From positions 1-64,000 of the forward strand of contig JAJDTX010000145.1 of NCBI GenBank assembly GCA_022826925.1: 64,000 nucleotides of DNA. Direction: 5' to 3'. The position numbers and the translations under genes were made by a program. The DNA comes from Bryobacterales bacterium. GTDB taxonomy: Bacteria > Acidobacteriota > Terriglobia > Bryobacterales > UBA6623. Shown here one piece after another: positions 7,903 through 16,456 of the stretch. The notes below the pieces were generated by a model. It worked only from the letters and a program-made list of their open reading frames with translations, was not told where the DNA came from and did no database searches. Each line of letters begins with the position of its first letter. Positions within the stretch are counted from its first letter, which is position 1.

Positions 7903-8460
7903 TTATCTCAGACCGTGGCTGCCTTCCTTGGGCGCCCAGCTGCGGGCCGAGACCACGCCGCCGTTGAGGCCCAGCGCGGACAGCCCGCCGAAGAAGCGGG
8001 CGTGTTCGACCTTCATGCACTGGTCCATGACGACTTCCAGACCCGCCTCGCGAGCGCGCCGCGCCGCATCCTCGTGCACGATGTCGAACTGCATCCAGAC
8101 GACCTTGGCCGCGGTCTCGATCGCTTCCTCGACGATGGCCGGCACGAATTGCGGCGGACGAAAGATGTCCACCACCTCGACCGGCTCCGGGATTGCGCTC
8201 AGGCTGGGGAAGCATGGCCTCCCTAGGACGGTCTTGGCGCGGGGATTGACCGGCACGATGTCATAGCCGCGATTGGCCAGATAGACCGCCACGAAATGGC
8301 TCGGCCGCAAGGGATTGGCCGAGACGCCGACTAAAGCGACCCGGCGGTAGCGGCGCAGGATGGCGAGTCGTTCCTGCGGGCCCGCCGACAGGGCTTTCCA
8401 CGAGCCGCCGCTGGTGGAGCCCACGCTGCCGCCGGCCAAACTGCACACCAAGCCAGACAT
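7903..8460 (-). CDS. CoA-binding (Rossmann-fold) protein, YccU-like
   Basis: The core from VALVGVSANPLRPSHFVAVYL through GYDIVPVNPRAKTVLGRPCF and VEVVDIFRPP to KVVWMQFDIVHEDAARRA is the stand-alone CoA_binding domain related to the N-terminal part of succinyl-CoA synthetase alpha. The family is about 140 residues and its cellular role is unknown. I place the start at ATG 8460 (185 residues), which leaves an N-terminal extension of about 40 residues with low similarity; a later GTG start is possible. The frame is open far upstream, but there it lies antisense-free inside selB and is not coding. A TGTTACGAT box about 40 bases upstream could be its own promoter. Confidence 0.75.
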   Translation of the reverse strand: MSGLVCSLAGGSVGSTSGGSWKALSAGPQERLAILRRYRRVALVGVSANPLRPSHFVAVYLANRGYDIVPVNPRAKTVLGRPCFPSLSAIPEPVEVVDIFRPPQFVPAIVEEAIETAAKVVWMQFDIVHEDAARRAREAGLEVVMDQCMKVEHARFFGGLSALGLNGGVVSARSWAPKEGSHGLR

Positions 8461-8528
8461 GCGCCGACACCGCGCGCCCGGCGCGGTCCTGCAATCGTAA
8501 CAGGTGCGGCAGACTGCGAGCCGCGCCG

Positions 8529-10433
8529 TCACAGGACGCGGCGCTTGTTGCCGTCGCGCAGCGTGACCTTCTGCTTGTCGAAGTGTTCCAGCAACGGGAT
8601 CGCGTACTTGCGGCTGACATTGGCGAGCGCCTTGAACTCGCCGACGTCGACGAGCTGGCCCCGCAGCGGGGCCAACCGGGCCAGCAGCGCGTCGACCGCC
8701 TCGCTGTGGAACACCAGGTCTGCATTGATTCGCACCAAGATGCCTTCCCGCAGCAGCGCCGCCAGAATGCGCCGGGCGCGGGCCGCGTCGATCGGGAGAG
8801 TGGGGAGCAGATCCTTGAGCAGCGGAACCTCCAAGCCGGCCTGTGCGAAGGCGGCTATGAGCCTTTCCTTGGCTTCGCGCTCGTCGCTGCCCAGGCGTAT
8901 CTCGTGATCGGCCGACTTGACCAGCTCGCCATCCAGCTCCACCTTGCGCTCGGCTTGCAGGCGCTGCAGGATATGATCCGCGAAGAACTCCGGCGCATCG
9001 CCGAACTCGCCGCTTCGCAGAGCCTCGACGGGGACGCCCGACTCCAGCGGGCTGGCCTTGTGAAACCGAGCCAACGCCTTCAGCAAGCGGTCTTCGGCCG
9101 CCTTGGCGCGGCTCTCGGCGCAGACCCAGAGCGGGTTGTCGCGGAGCACTCGGACCGACTCGCAGGCCCGTGCGGCAGAACGCCACTCCGGTTCCCGGCG
9201 GCCTGTGATCGCGGTCAGGTCTGCACCGGCCATGCCGAACGCCTGTCCCGCGCAAAGCGCTTGCAAGATCGTGACCGGGTCTCCCTCCCGGAACGCCTCC
9301 AGAGCGGGCCGCCAGTCGTCCTTCTTGCGGTGCCGACCGGCGTGTGGGTGCAGCACGGTGCCGCCCGCGATCGTGGTCAGAGGAGAGAACTGCCGCAAGA
9401 TGAAGCGGTCACCCGAGACTGCCACGAGCGCATGATCTAGGCGCAGTTGGACGAAGGCCGACTCGCCCGGCTTGAGGCTGGACTGGCGTCCCGATGCTTC
9501 GAGCAAGTACGCCTTGCCCACGGTCTCGGCAGTGCCCAGATGCACGTGTACCGGGGCCGCGTGCTTGAGCGGCTTGGCCGACGGCAGCAGTTCTATGTGA
9601 GCGTCGAACCGCTCTGTCGGCGCGAACAGGCGCGGCTCGGTCAGGCACATGCCGCGCCCCAGGTCCGACTTGGCTATACCGCCGAGATTGATTGCCGTGC
9701 GCTGCCCGGCCCGTGCTGTCTCGACCGACTCTCCATGCACCTCCAAATTGCGGACCCGGGCCTGCCGCTGGCCGGGCAAGATCTCCACGGCATCCTCGAC
9801 CCGCAGCTGGCCGCTGGCCAGCGTTCCCGTCACCACAGTCCCAAAGCCCTTCATGGTGAACACCCGGTCCACCGGCAGGCGCAGCGGTTCGCTGTGGCCG
9901 CGTTCCTCCACCTCGTCTGCGATTTTGCGCAGCGCATGGCACAGATCTTTGGTGCCCGCGCCGGTAACGCTGCTGACCGGGATTAGCGGCGCGCCATCGA
10001 GGAACGAGCCGGCCACGAATTCCTCGACCTCCAGCCTGACAAGTTCGAGGATTTCCGGATCGACCGCATCAGCCTTGGTCAGCGCGATCAGGCCGTGCCG
10101 GATTCCCAACAGGCGGCAGATTTCGAAGTGTTCGCGGGTCTGCGGCATCACGGACTCGTCCGCGGCGACGACCAACAGGACGATGTCGATCCCTCCAACG
10201 CCGGCCAGCATGTTCTTGATGAAGCGCTCGTGGCCGGGGACGTCCACGAAGCCGACGCGCAAATCGTCGCCTAGGTCCAAGCTGGCGAAGCCGAGATCAA
10301 TGGTGATGCCGCGCCGCTTTTCTTCTTCCCACCGGTCAGTGTCTGTTCCGGTCAGTGCTCGGACCAGCGATGTCTTTCCGTGGTCGATGTGCCCGCTGGT
10401 TCCGACGATGACGTTTTGCTTGGCACTAGCCAT
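8529..10433 (-). CDS. selB: Selenocysteine-specific translation elongation factor SelB
   Basis: The 634-residue GTPase has GHIDHGKT at 14-21 (G1), RGITIDLGF (G2), DVPGHERF (G3) and TKAD (G4). EF-Tu-like domains II and III include FTMKGFGTVVTGTLASG, and a C-terminal array of winged-helix domains ends in VSRKYAIPLLEHFDKQKVTLRDGNKRRVL, the SECIS-RNA-binding type. SelB delivers Sec-tRNA(Sec) to in-frame UGA codons, so the genome probably encodes selenoproteins. Neither selA nor tRNA-Sec is visible in the window, and none of the genes here shows an internal TGA that looks like a Sec codon. It heads a leftward run and is divergent from the VWA gene. Confidence 0.95.
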   Translation of the reverse strand: MASAKQNVIVGTSGHIDHGKTSLVRALTGTDTDRWEEEKRRGITIDLGFASLDLGDDLRVGFVDVPGHERFIKNMLAGVGGIDIVLLVVAADESVMPQTREHFEICRLLGIRHGLIALTKADAVDPEILELVRLEVEEFVAGSFLDGAPLIPVSSVTGAGTKDLCHALRKIADEVEERGHSEPLRLPVDRVFTMKGFGTVVTGTLASGQLRVEDAVEILPGQRQARVRNLEVHGESVETARAGQRTAINLGGIAKSDLGRGMCLTEPRLFAPTERFDAHIELLPSAKPLKHAAPVHVHLGTAETVGKAYLLEASGRQSSLKPGESAFVQLRLDHALVAVSGDRFILRQFSPLTTIAGGTVLHPHAGRHRKKDDWRPALEAFREGDPVTILQALCAGQAFGMAGADLTAITGRREPEWRSAARACESVRVLRDNPLWVCAESRAKAAEDRLLKALARFHKASPLESGVPVEALRSGEFGDAPEFFADHILQRLQAERKVELDGELVKSADHEIRLGSDEREAKERLIAAFAQAGLEVPLLKDLLPTLPIDAARARRILAALLREGILVRINADLVFHSEAVDALLARLAPLRGQLVDVGEFKALANVSRKYAIPLLEHFDKQKVTLRDGNKRRVL

Positions 10434-10516
10434 TGAGGCGTTTGCTCCACTGTAGCGTGCAGATTCGTCCGGCTGCCCGTGCGCTGTTGGTTCAGAATGA
10501 ATGCAGTCGGTCTTCC

Positions 10517-12097
10517 ATGCGTGCGCGAGTCCTTTGTGCGCCCCTGCTGGTTGCGGCGGCCGCCGCCCAGCCCTTGGAGATCGTCAATCTCCACGGCGAC
10601 ATCCACGTGGAGGTCGTCCTCGGAAACCGCGTCCAGATGTGGCGCTCCGGGTCGCAATCGCGCGATTCGCAGGGCATTGCCGTCAGCCGCTCTCCCGCTC
10701 GGTTGTTGGTGCAGGCCCTGCCTCCGGAGGACGAAAGCCCGCATATCGAAGTGCGCGTGCCTCTAGCCGTGCCGTTCACGGTCACCACCGATGCCGGCGA
10801 CATCAGCATCACCGGGATGGTCAAGCGGGCCGATGCGCAGTCGGCGCGGGGCTCGCTCTCACTGGCCGTGCCGCTGGATGTGACGGTCTTGAACCTGGAG
10901 TCCAGCCAACGTCCGGAGGAAGTAGACACACCCCCTGGGCGCGCGCTGCCCCTGCTCTCCTATGCGATCGGTCGGAACTTGCGGTCATGGAGGCTGACCC
11001 AGAAAGGGCGCTCTCACGGCTTGTCCTACGGAGTTGTCGACGCGCAGCTCCATTCGCCCCCGGTCCTGCGCGTTCGCGATTGGGAGATCCCCCGCGAGTG
11101 GCCGCTCAGGCCACACACCGAATCGAGAGACGTGGTGGCCCGGCTGCTGGCCCAGTCCGAGCGACGCCGAGGGGCCCGGCCAGCCCCGCCGCCTGAGAGG
11201 CGGACCGGTCCTCCGAGCGATGCTCGCTCCGACAGCGGCAGCGCGGGGTCCCTATTCCGGTCGGAAGTTCGCATGGTGAGCATGAGCGTGGCTGTCAGTG
11301 ACAGCGGTGGCCGTCCCATGCTCGGCTTGGGCAAGAACAGCTTTGTCGTCGAAGAGCGGGGCCGGCGGCAGGATATCCGCGTGGCTGATCCCGAGGAGTC
11401 GCCCTTCAACCTAGCCGTGCTCTTGGACCTTAGCGGCAGCACGGCAAGAGACCTGGAGCACATGCGCCAGGCGACCCGGCGCCTGATCGATTTGGCCCGG
11501 CCGCACGACAGGGTGGCTCTGTACGCTATGGCCGAGGGCATGTTCCATCGGCTCACTCCGCTGACTTCGGATCGAGAAGTGCTCATCGAGCGCCTCCGCA
11601 AGCTGCCGTACCCCATCGGCGGATCGCCTCTGTGGGACACGATATTGCTGGCCTATGACGACGAGCTTGCCGCTCTTGCAGGGGAGCGCAACGCGCTGGT
11701 GGTGATCAGCGACGGGATCGACAATCGCATCAGCGGCCACGACGCCCCTTCGGTGCTGAGCGCTTCGCGCTTGGTTCAGACGGCCGGCGAGATGGATGCC
11801 CGCATCTATCCGATCTTCTTGCTCTCGGGGGAGCGCTTCGGGCGCAACTGGTCCAACAGGGCACGCAAGCGAATGGAGTCGTTGGCGCAGAAGACGGGCG
11901 GGAAACTGTTCACGGCCCGCTCCGTGGCAGACATCGATCCGGTCCTGCCGCACCTTGCGCAGGAAATGCGCAGCGTTTACGAGATCGCCTACTATCCGGC
12001 CGACCAAGAGTTCGACGGGAGCTGGCGGCGCGTGACGATCAAGGTCGACGCTCCAGGCGCACAGGTTCGGGCCCGGCCGGGGTACTTTGCGGAATAG
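10517..12097 (+). CDS. Exported VWFA-related protein of the acidobacterial type
   Basis: The preferred start ATG 10517 gives MRARVLCAPLLVAAAAA, a signal peptide cleaved before QPLEIV. About 200 residues follow with short beta repeats of the DUF4097-like kind (IVNLHGDIHVEV, VTTDAGDISITG). The C-terminal VWA domain has MIDAS residues DLSGST (DxSxS) and ISDGIDN, and ends EIAYYPADQEFDGSWRRVTIKV with RARPGYFAE, the hallmark of the VWFA-related acidobacterial family. It likely acts outside the cytoplasm in metal-dependent protein binding; function is unknown. A beta-solenoid-like domain before the VWA domain is a less usual arrangement. It is divergent from selB across about 80 bases. Confidence 0.85.
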   Translation: MRARVLCAPLLVAAAAAQPLEIVNLHGDIHVEVVLGNRVQMWRSGSQSRDSQGIAVSRSPARLLVQALPPEDESPHIEVRVPLAVPFTVTTDAGDISITGMVKRADAQSARGSLSLAVPLDVTVLNLESSQRPEEVDTPPGRALPLLSYAIGRNLRSWRLTQKGRSHGLSYGVVDAQLHSPPVLRVRDWEIPREWPLRPHTESRDVVARLLAQSERRRGARPAPPPERRTGPPSDARSDSGSAGSLFRSEVRMVSMSVAVSDSGGRPMLGLGKNSFVVEERGRRQDIRVADPEESPFNLAVLLDLSGSTARDLEHMRQATRRLIDLARPHDRVALYAMAEGMFHRLTPLTSDREVLIERLRKLPYPIGGSPLWDTILLAYDDELAALAGERNALVVISDGIDNRISGHDAPSVLSASRLVQTAGEMDARIYPIFLLSGERFGRNWSNRARKRMESLAQKTGGKLFTARSVADIDPVLPHLAQEMRSVYEIAYYPADQEFDGSWRRVTIKVDAPGAQVRARPGYFAE

Positions 12098-12289
12098 GGT
12101 CGGTACCACTCGCCCTCAGCGCATGCATCGTCCTGTGAAGGACGTGATGGCAGGCATGAGGATTCCAGGCTGCCCCGAAGTCACAGCCACACTCAAAGCG
12201 GGGAACATTCGCCGATCAGGCGCCTGATTTGATTAGCATGAAACACCTGCTTGATGCATACTAAGCATCTGATCAGAAACGAGTTAACT

Positions 12290-12690
12290 ATGTCTAAGGA
12301 TCGTGTCCAATTCCAGCCGGGACAGAGCCTGCGGGCCTTCCTCAAACGCTGCGGAACGGACGATCAATGCGTCCAGGCGTTGTTCCAGGCGTGCTGGCCA
12401 CAGGGATTTCGCTGCCCCGTTGCGGCTACCACTAGCATTGCCAGCTGCGTAGGCGCAAGGCCCTGCAATGCATCCGCTGCAAGCAGCAGACCTCGTTGGT
12501 TGCCCGCACGGTATTCGAAGACACCAAGCCGGGGGTGAGCTACAACAGCGCGATGCAGACGATGCGCGAGCGGGAGGACAGCCAGCCGCTGCGCGGCATT
12601 GTGGAACTCGATGACGCCGATCTGGGCGGGGAGACCAGCGGGGGCAGGCGGCGGCGCGGCACGGGCCCACCGTGGAGGGCGACGATCAGA
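12290..12690 (+). pseudogene. Degraded IS1595-family transposase
   Basis: The N-terminus MSKDRVQFQPGQSLRAFLKRCGTDDQCVQAL followed by WPQGFRCP is the IS1595 transposase start with its zinc ribbon. The frame then shifts near 12417: the next frame reads CGYH, a stop, then QLRRRKALQCIRCKQQTSLVARTVFEDTK. It then skips to GVSYNSAMQTMREREDSQPLRGIVELDDADLGGETSGG, which holds the first DDE aspartate. The stretch between is missing, and the remaining catalytic part is gone. The relic ends just before the hydrolase gene. It carries at least one frameshift, one stop and two deletions, so it is inactive. Confidence 0.85.
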
Positions 12691-12815
12691 CGCCCCAGAG
12701 AACGCAGAAACCGTTGCGCGGGAGCCGCGTGCTCGTCTATGATCGGCGCGTTGGGACGGCCAAGGCCAAGATCCCAGAGCAAACAGAGAACGCTCCACGC
12801 TCGCCAGCATTGTCC

Positions 12816-13739
12816 ATGAAAAGAGTCCGCCACATCTTCCTCTTCTCCCTCCTGGCTTCGGCCCTGTGCGCTCAGTCCAGCGCCGATCCGCGGAACCGCC
12901 GTAACAAAGGAACGAATCTCAAGCCTGCAACCGTGGCCGAGTTTGCTCCTGAAGACTTCTACGGGATGCCCTATCGGCTGATCCAACCGCTAGAGATCAA
13001 GGATGGTGTTCGCTACCCCGTGATTCTGAACCTGCACGGCCGAGCCGGTATCGGGGACGATAATCTCAGCTCGCTTCGCCCCTGGTCAGCCACCTTCGCC
13101 GATCCGGAATGGCGCGCCGCGTATCCCTGTTTCGTGGTCACGCCGCAATCTTGGTCATCCTGGGCGGCATTCAACGAACGCCCTCCGGAAATGACACCCG
13201 AGATCATCGCGCAGTTTCCGAAGATCTGGCAGCGCTTCATGCAGGCGCGACTCTCTGACCGAGCTGAGTTGTCCACCGGCAGTCTGACCATGACATTCCT
13301 ACTGCTGGATCAAATGGCGAGGGAGTTCCCGATCGATACCGACCGGGTCTACGTATTGGGACATTCCATGGGAGGCTTTGGCAGCTGGAATGCGATCTGG
13401 ACGGATCCAGAACGGTTTGCCGCAGCCGTTCCAAGCGCAGGCGGGCTGCCTCCGTGGAAAGACCCGGCGAAATTCAAGGACGTTCCAGTCTGGGCCTTCC
13501 ATGGGACTGACGATCCGACCGTGCCGTACGCGTTCAGCCAACACATCTTTGACCGACTCGCTGAAGTCGGCGGCAACCTCAAGCTGACCGCCATGGACGG
13601 CGTTAGGCACGGCTCCGCCGCCCACGCCTTCGTCTATGAAGGCGATGAGCCGGAGAAAGGCTGGATCACGTCCAGCGCCAGCGAGCAATGCGACCCGACC
13701 CCTAGGATCTGGGACTGGCTCTTCCGGCAGAAACGATGA
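12816..13739 (+). CDS. Exported alpha/beta hydrolase (esterase/prolyl-oligopeptidase-like)
   Basis: The 307-residue protein starts MKRVRHIFLFSLLASALCAQ, a Sec signal peptide. The hydrolase core shows the strand YPVILNLHGRAGIGDD (oxyanion hole), the nucleophile elbow GHSMGGFGSWN with serine, the acid in FHGTDDPTVPY and the histidine in VRHGSAAHAFV. This order fits phospholipase/carboxylesterase or polyhydroxybutyrate-depolymerase-like secreted hydrolases; the substrate cannot be decided. The start at 12816 is chosen because everything upstream in frame belongs to the IS1595 relic. The relic lies where this gene's promoter should be, so its expression may have changed after the insertion. Confidence 0.8.
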   Translation: MKRVRHIFLFSLLASALCAQSSADPRNRRNKGTNLKPATVAEFAPEDFYGMPYRLIQPLEIKDGVRYPVILNLHGRAGIGDDNLSSLRPWSATFADPEWRAAYPCFVVTPQSWSSWAAFNERPPEMTPEIIAQFPKIWQRFMQARLSDRAELSTGSLTMTFLLLDQMAREFPIDTDRVYVLGHSMGGFGSWNAIWTDPERFAAAVPSAGGLPPWKDPAKFKDVPVWAFHGTDDPTVPYAFSQHIFDRLAEVGGNLKLTAMDGVRHGSAAHAFVYEGDEPEKGWITSSASEQCDPTPRIWDWLFRQKR

Positions 13740-13946
13740 AGTTGGTCGATCTCGTGCCGCGTCTCGCCCACGTCGCCGCGGGCACTCCGCCGCTGCCCTA
13801 GCGGGGCTAACTCCATCATTTCGGATAGGGTGCTTGCGCAGGTGCTTGTATGGAGCATCCCCGCCCTGCGATGCCGGAGTGGCGGTGGGGTTCTCGTCGG
13901 ACCACGTTGCCGAATTCTAAGGCAAACACTCGCGTACGTGAGCCCT

Positions 13947-13955
13947 TGCTAGACT
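13947..13955 (+). promoter_or_regulatory. Extended -10 box TGCTAGACT of the dehydratase gene
   Basis: TGCTAGACT ends 10 bases before ATG 13966, predicting a transcript that starts about five bases before the start codon. No Shine-Dalgarno is visible. Confidence 0.45.
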
Positions 13956-13965
13956 GTTGCTCGCA

Positions 13966-15180
13966 ATGCGGTCTCGGCGATCGTTTCTAACCATGCTCAG
14001 CGGCGCATCGCTCGTGCCCCAACTGGCCCTGCCCCAAACCAAGGGAAAACTGAAGATCACCTCGGTAGAAGCGGTGCCGGTGCGCCTGTGGTCGCGCTCT
14101 TCTCAGGGGCGCTTGCCAGAATTCAAGGGACCGTACGATCCGGCCCGCTGGCGCTACAGCGGACCGTATTCGCAGCTCGCCAGCGCGATCGTGGTCGTCA
14201 TCAAGACCGACCAAGGCATCACCGGCTACGGATTCGGCGCTGGCGGCGGGGCCGCCGCCGAGATCATCCACGGCCACCTCCGGCACCTGTTGGTCGGCAG
14301 TGACCCGCTCAACGTCGAGCTGCTCTGGGACCAGATGTACTCCTCCGGCATCTACTACGGCCGACGCGGCGTATTCGTGATGGCTTTGAGCGGAATCGAC
14401 AACGCGCTCTGGGACATCGTCGGCAAGTACGCAGAGACGCCGGTCTACAAGCTCATCGGCGGCGCGACCCAAGAGAAGGTGCCTGGCTATATCACGAACT
14501 CCGATCCCAGCGTGGGCCTGGGCCTGGGCTTTGAGAATTTCAAGCTGGGCATCCCGGAAGGGGTCTTGAACGGCGCCGCCGGCATGGACCGGATTGAAGC
14601 CAGGATCAAGCGCGCGCGCGACGCGATCGGGCCGGAGCGCACGTTGATGATCGACTGCGGCTGCCGCTGGAACGACATCGGCTACACGCTGGAAATGGCC
14701 GAGCGGCTGGAGCCGCTGGACCTGTACTTCATCGAGGAGCCGCTCTCGCCCGACAACATTCTCGGCTACAAGCGGCTCGTCGACGAGATCGACAGCACGC
14801 TGATCGTCAGCGGCGAGCACGAATACACGCAGTACGGCTACCAGATGCTGCTGCACCATGGCGGCACGGAGATCCTCCAGCCGGACATCAGCTGGTGCGG
14901 CGGCCTCACCGCGCTGCGCAAGATCGCCGTCATGGGCGCCGAGCGCGGCCTGCCGATCATCCCGCATCGCGGCAGCAGCCTGTACGGCATGGCGATTGTC
15001 CTGACTGCGAATGCTCCGCTGGCGGAGAGCTTCGGCACGGGAGACGACGCGACAGACCTGATGCTGGCGATGTCATCGCCGTTTGAGGGCGGTTACTACT
15101 ATGCGAAGGACAAGCCTGGGTTCGGTACAGACCTCACAGACAAGTTGGTCCGCGACCACGCGGGCAGCAGCGCGCTCTAG
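13966..15180 (+). CDS. Tat-exported enolase-superfamily dehydratase (L-rhamnonate-dehydratase-like)
   Basis: A 404-residue protein with a twin-arginine signal (RSRRSFLTMLSGASL). The mandelate-racemase-like barrel shows Mg ligands in LMIDCGCRWN, YFIEEPLSPDN and SGEHEYTQYGY, and a C-terminal histidine in PHRGSSLYG. GEHEYTQYG and ILQPDISWCGGLTALRKI resemble L-rhamnonate dehydratases, which make 2-keto-3-deoxy-sugar acids. Such enzymes are usually cytoplasmic, so the export signal is unusual. The next gene is a DHDPS-family aldolase that could cleave the product. The ATG at 13966 puts the RR motif at residues 4-5; an in-frame TTG nine bases earlier is less likely. Confidence 0.85.
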   Translation: MRSRRSFLTMLSGASLVPQLALPQTKGKLKITSVEAVPVRLWSRSSQGRLPEFKGPYDPARWRYSGPYSQLASAIVVVIKTDQGITGYGFGAGGGAAAEIIHGHLRHLLVGSDPLNVELLWDQMYSSGIYYGRRGVFVMALSGIDNALWDIVGKYAETPVYKLIGGATQEKVPGYITNSDPSVGLGLGFENFKLGIPEGVLNGAAGMDRIEARIKRARDAIGPERTLMIDCGCRWNDIGYTLEMAERLEPLDLYFIEEPLSPDNILGYKRLVDEIDSTLIVSGEHEYTQYGYQMLLHHGGTEILQPDISWCGGLTALRKIAVMGAERGLPIIPHRGSSLYGMAIVLTANAPLAESFGTGDDATDLMLAMSSPFEGGYYYAKDKPGFGTDLTDKLVRDHAGSSAL

Positions 15181-16165
15181 CCTGGCAGGCGGCCAGCCCG
15201 GCCTGTCGCGCCGCCAGTGGCTGGCAGCGCTCGCGCTCGCGCCCGGACTGCGGGCGCTGGCCGCGGAACCGGATGACTTTCGAGGCATCTACCCGATCGT
15301 TGCCACGCCTTACCACGACGATGGCAAGGTGGACTTGCAGACCCTCGCCAAGGAGGTTCGCTTCCTGGATCGGGCGGGCGTTCACGGTATCGTCTGGCCG
15401 CAATTGGCGAGCGAGTATGCATTGCTGACCTTCGAGGAGCGCATCGCGGGTGCCGAGGCGATCATGGAGGCCTCCAAAGGGCTGCGGCCTAAGGTCGTGA
15501 TCGGCGTGCAAGCCGCCGACACCGAGACCGCGGTGCGCTACGCCGAGCACGCCAAGTCGATCGGTCCGGATGCCATGATCGCCCTGCCGCCTCGCAAGGG
15601 CCGCCAGACGGAGTTCGATCTGGACGCCGTGGCCCGTTACTACCAAGCCGTCGCCGAAGCGGGCGGGTTGCCCATGTTCATGCAGGCCATCGGCAACATG
15701 AGCGTCGAATTCGTGGCGCGCATGGTGCGGGATATCCCTAACCTGCACTTCGTCAAAGACGAGGCCGGCCATACTCTCAGCCGCTTGACCGAGTTCGCCG
15801 AGCTAGAAGGGCCTGATCGCCCGCGGGCCTTCACGGGCGGCCATGGCCGCACGCTGATCGAAGAGATGGCGCGCGGATCGGCGGGCACGATGCCCGCCGC
15901 ATCTTGGGTAGACCTGTACGTCAAGGTCTGGGACCTGTGGCACGCCGGGCAGCGCAGCGATGCAATGGAGATGTTCTCCAAAGCGCTGCTACTGATCGCC
16001 AAAGCCAGCGCCCACGGCCTTCCCGCGCTGGCCTACGTGCTGCACCTGCGGGGAGTATTCCCCAACTGGAAGGTGCGCACTGCCAGCGCGCGCGAGTTGG
16101 ACCGGCACGCTCGCGAGCAGCTCGAAGCGACGCTGGAATTCGTGCGACCCCACCTGACCGCATGA
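15101..16165 (+). CDS. Exported dihydrodipicolinate synthase/N-acetylneuraminate lyase-family aldolase
   Basis: The core from FRGIYPIVATPYHDDGKVDLQTLAKEV is the DapA/NanA/KDG-aldolase barrel; the Schiff-base lysine is in NLHFVKDEAG, and ALPPRKGRQ and FTGGHGRTLIEEM are the usual following motifs. Before the barrel is GLSRRQWLAALALAPGLRALAAE, a Tat/Sec-like signal. No ATG lies directly before it: the nearest in-frame ATG is 15101, about 80 bases inside the upstream gene, giving a long n-region; a CTG start near 15179 is an alternative. Together with the upstream dehydratase it could form a two-step sugar-acid breakdown pathway outside the cytoplasm. The function is inferred from family and neighbour. 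Confidence 0.75.
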   Translation: MRRTSLGSVQTSQTSWSATTRAAARSSLAGGQPGLSRRQWLAALALAPGLRALAAEPDDFRGIYPIVATPYHDDGKVDLQTLAKEVRFLDRAGVHGIVWPQLASEYALLTFEERIAGAEAIMEASKGLRPKVVIGVQAADTETAVRYAEHAKSIGPDAMIALPPRKGRQTEFDLDAVARYYQAVAEAGGLPMFMQAIGNMSVEFVARMVRDIPNLHFVKDEAGHTLSRLTEFAELEGPDRPRAFTGGHGRTLIEEMARGSAGTMPAASWVDLYVKVWDLWHAGQRSDAMEMFSKALLLIAKASAHGLPALAYVLHLRGVFPNWKVRTASARELDRHAREQLEATLEFVRPHLTA

Positions 16166-16383
16166 TGGCGCTGGGCAAGTTGCTGGTAGTCGCCGGTTTG
16201 GCGCTGCTGGTGCTGGGCGCGATGATTCTGCTTGCGCCGAGGTTGGGCCTGCCCGCGCCCGGCAAGCTGCCGGGGGACTTGGTCTACAAGAGCCCGCGCT
16301 TCACCCTTTACTTCCCGTTCGCCACATGCGTCGCCATCAGCGCGCTTCTCACCGCGCTGTTCTACTTTGCGGGGCGTCGCTGA
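16162..16383 (+). CDS. DUF2905 small membrane protein
   Basis: The 73-residue protein has two membrane helices (about 5-26 and 51-69) around the diagnostic segment GLPAPGKLPGDLVYKSPRFTLYFPFAT, which matches the DUF2905 pattern of LPGD followed by FYFPL/AT. No function is known for the family. Its ATG overlaps the TGA of the aldolase gene (ATGA), so the two are probably co-translated. Confidence 0.85.
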   Translation: MMALGKLLVVAGLALLVLGAMILLAPRLGLPAPGKLPGDLVYKSPRFTLYFPFATCVAISALLTALFYFAGRR

Positions 16384-16456
16384 GAGCACCTGTCGGACGT
16401 GTGCGAACGGACTACTGCAGCCTCGCTGTCTGGAGCTATGGGATGATGTAGCCGTC

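Noticed and set aside
8461-8528. Possible tRNA-Sec between selB and the CoA-binding gene
   Set aside because: The gap is about 68 bases, too short for the 90-plus bases of tRNA-Sec, and I cannot fold it into a cloverleaf with a TCA anticodon or see a CCA end.
12253-12275. Short stem GATGC/GCATC before the IS1595 relic as a transposon terminal repeat
   Set aside because: Five bases is too short, and no matching copy was seen at the other end.
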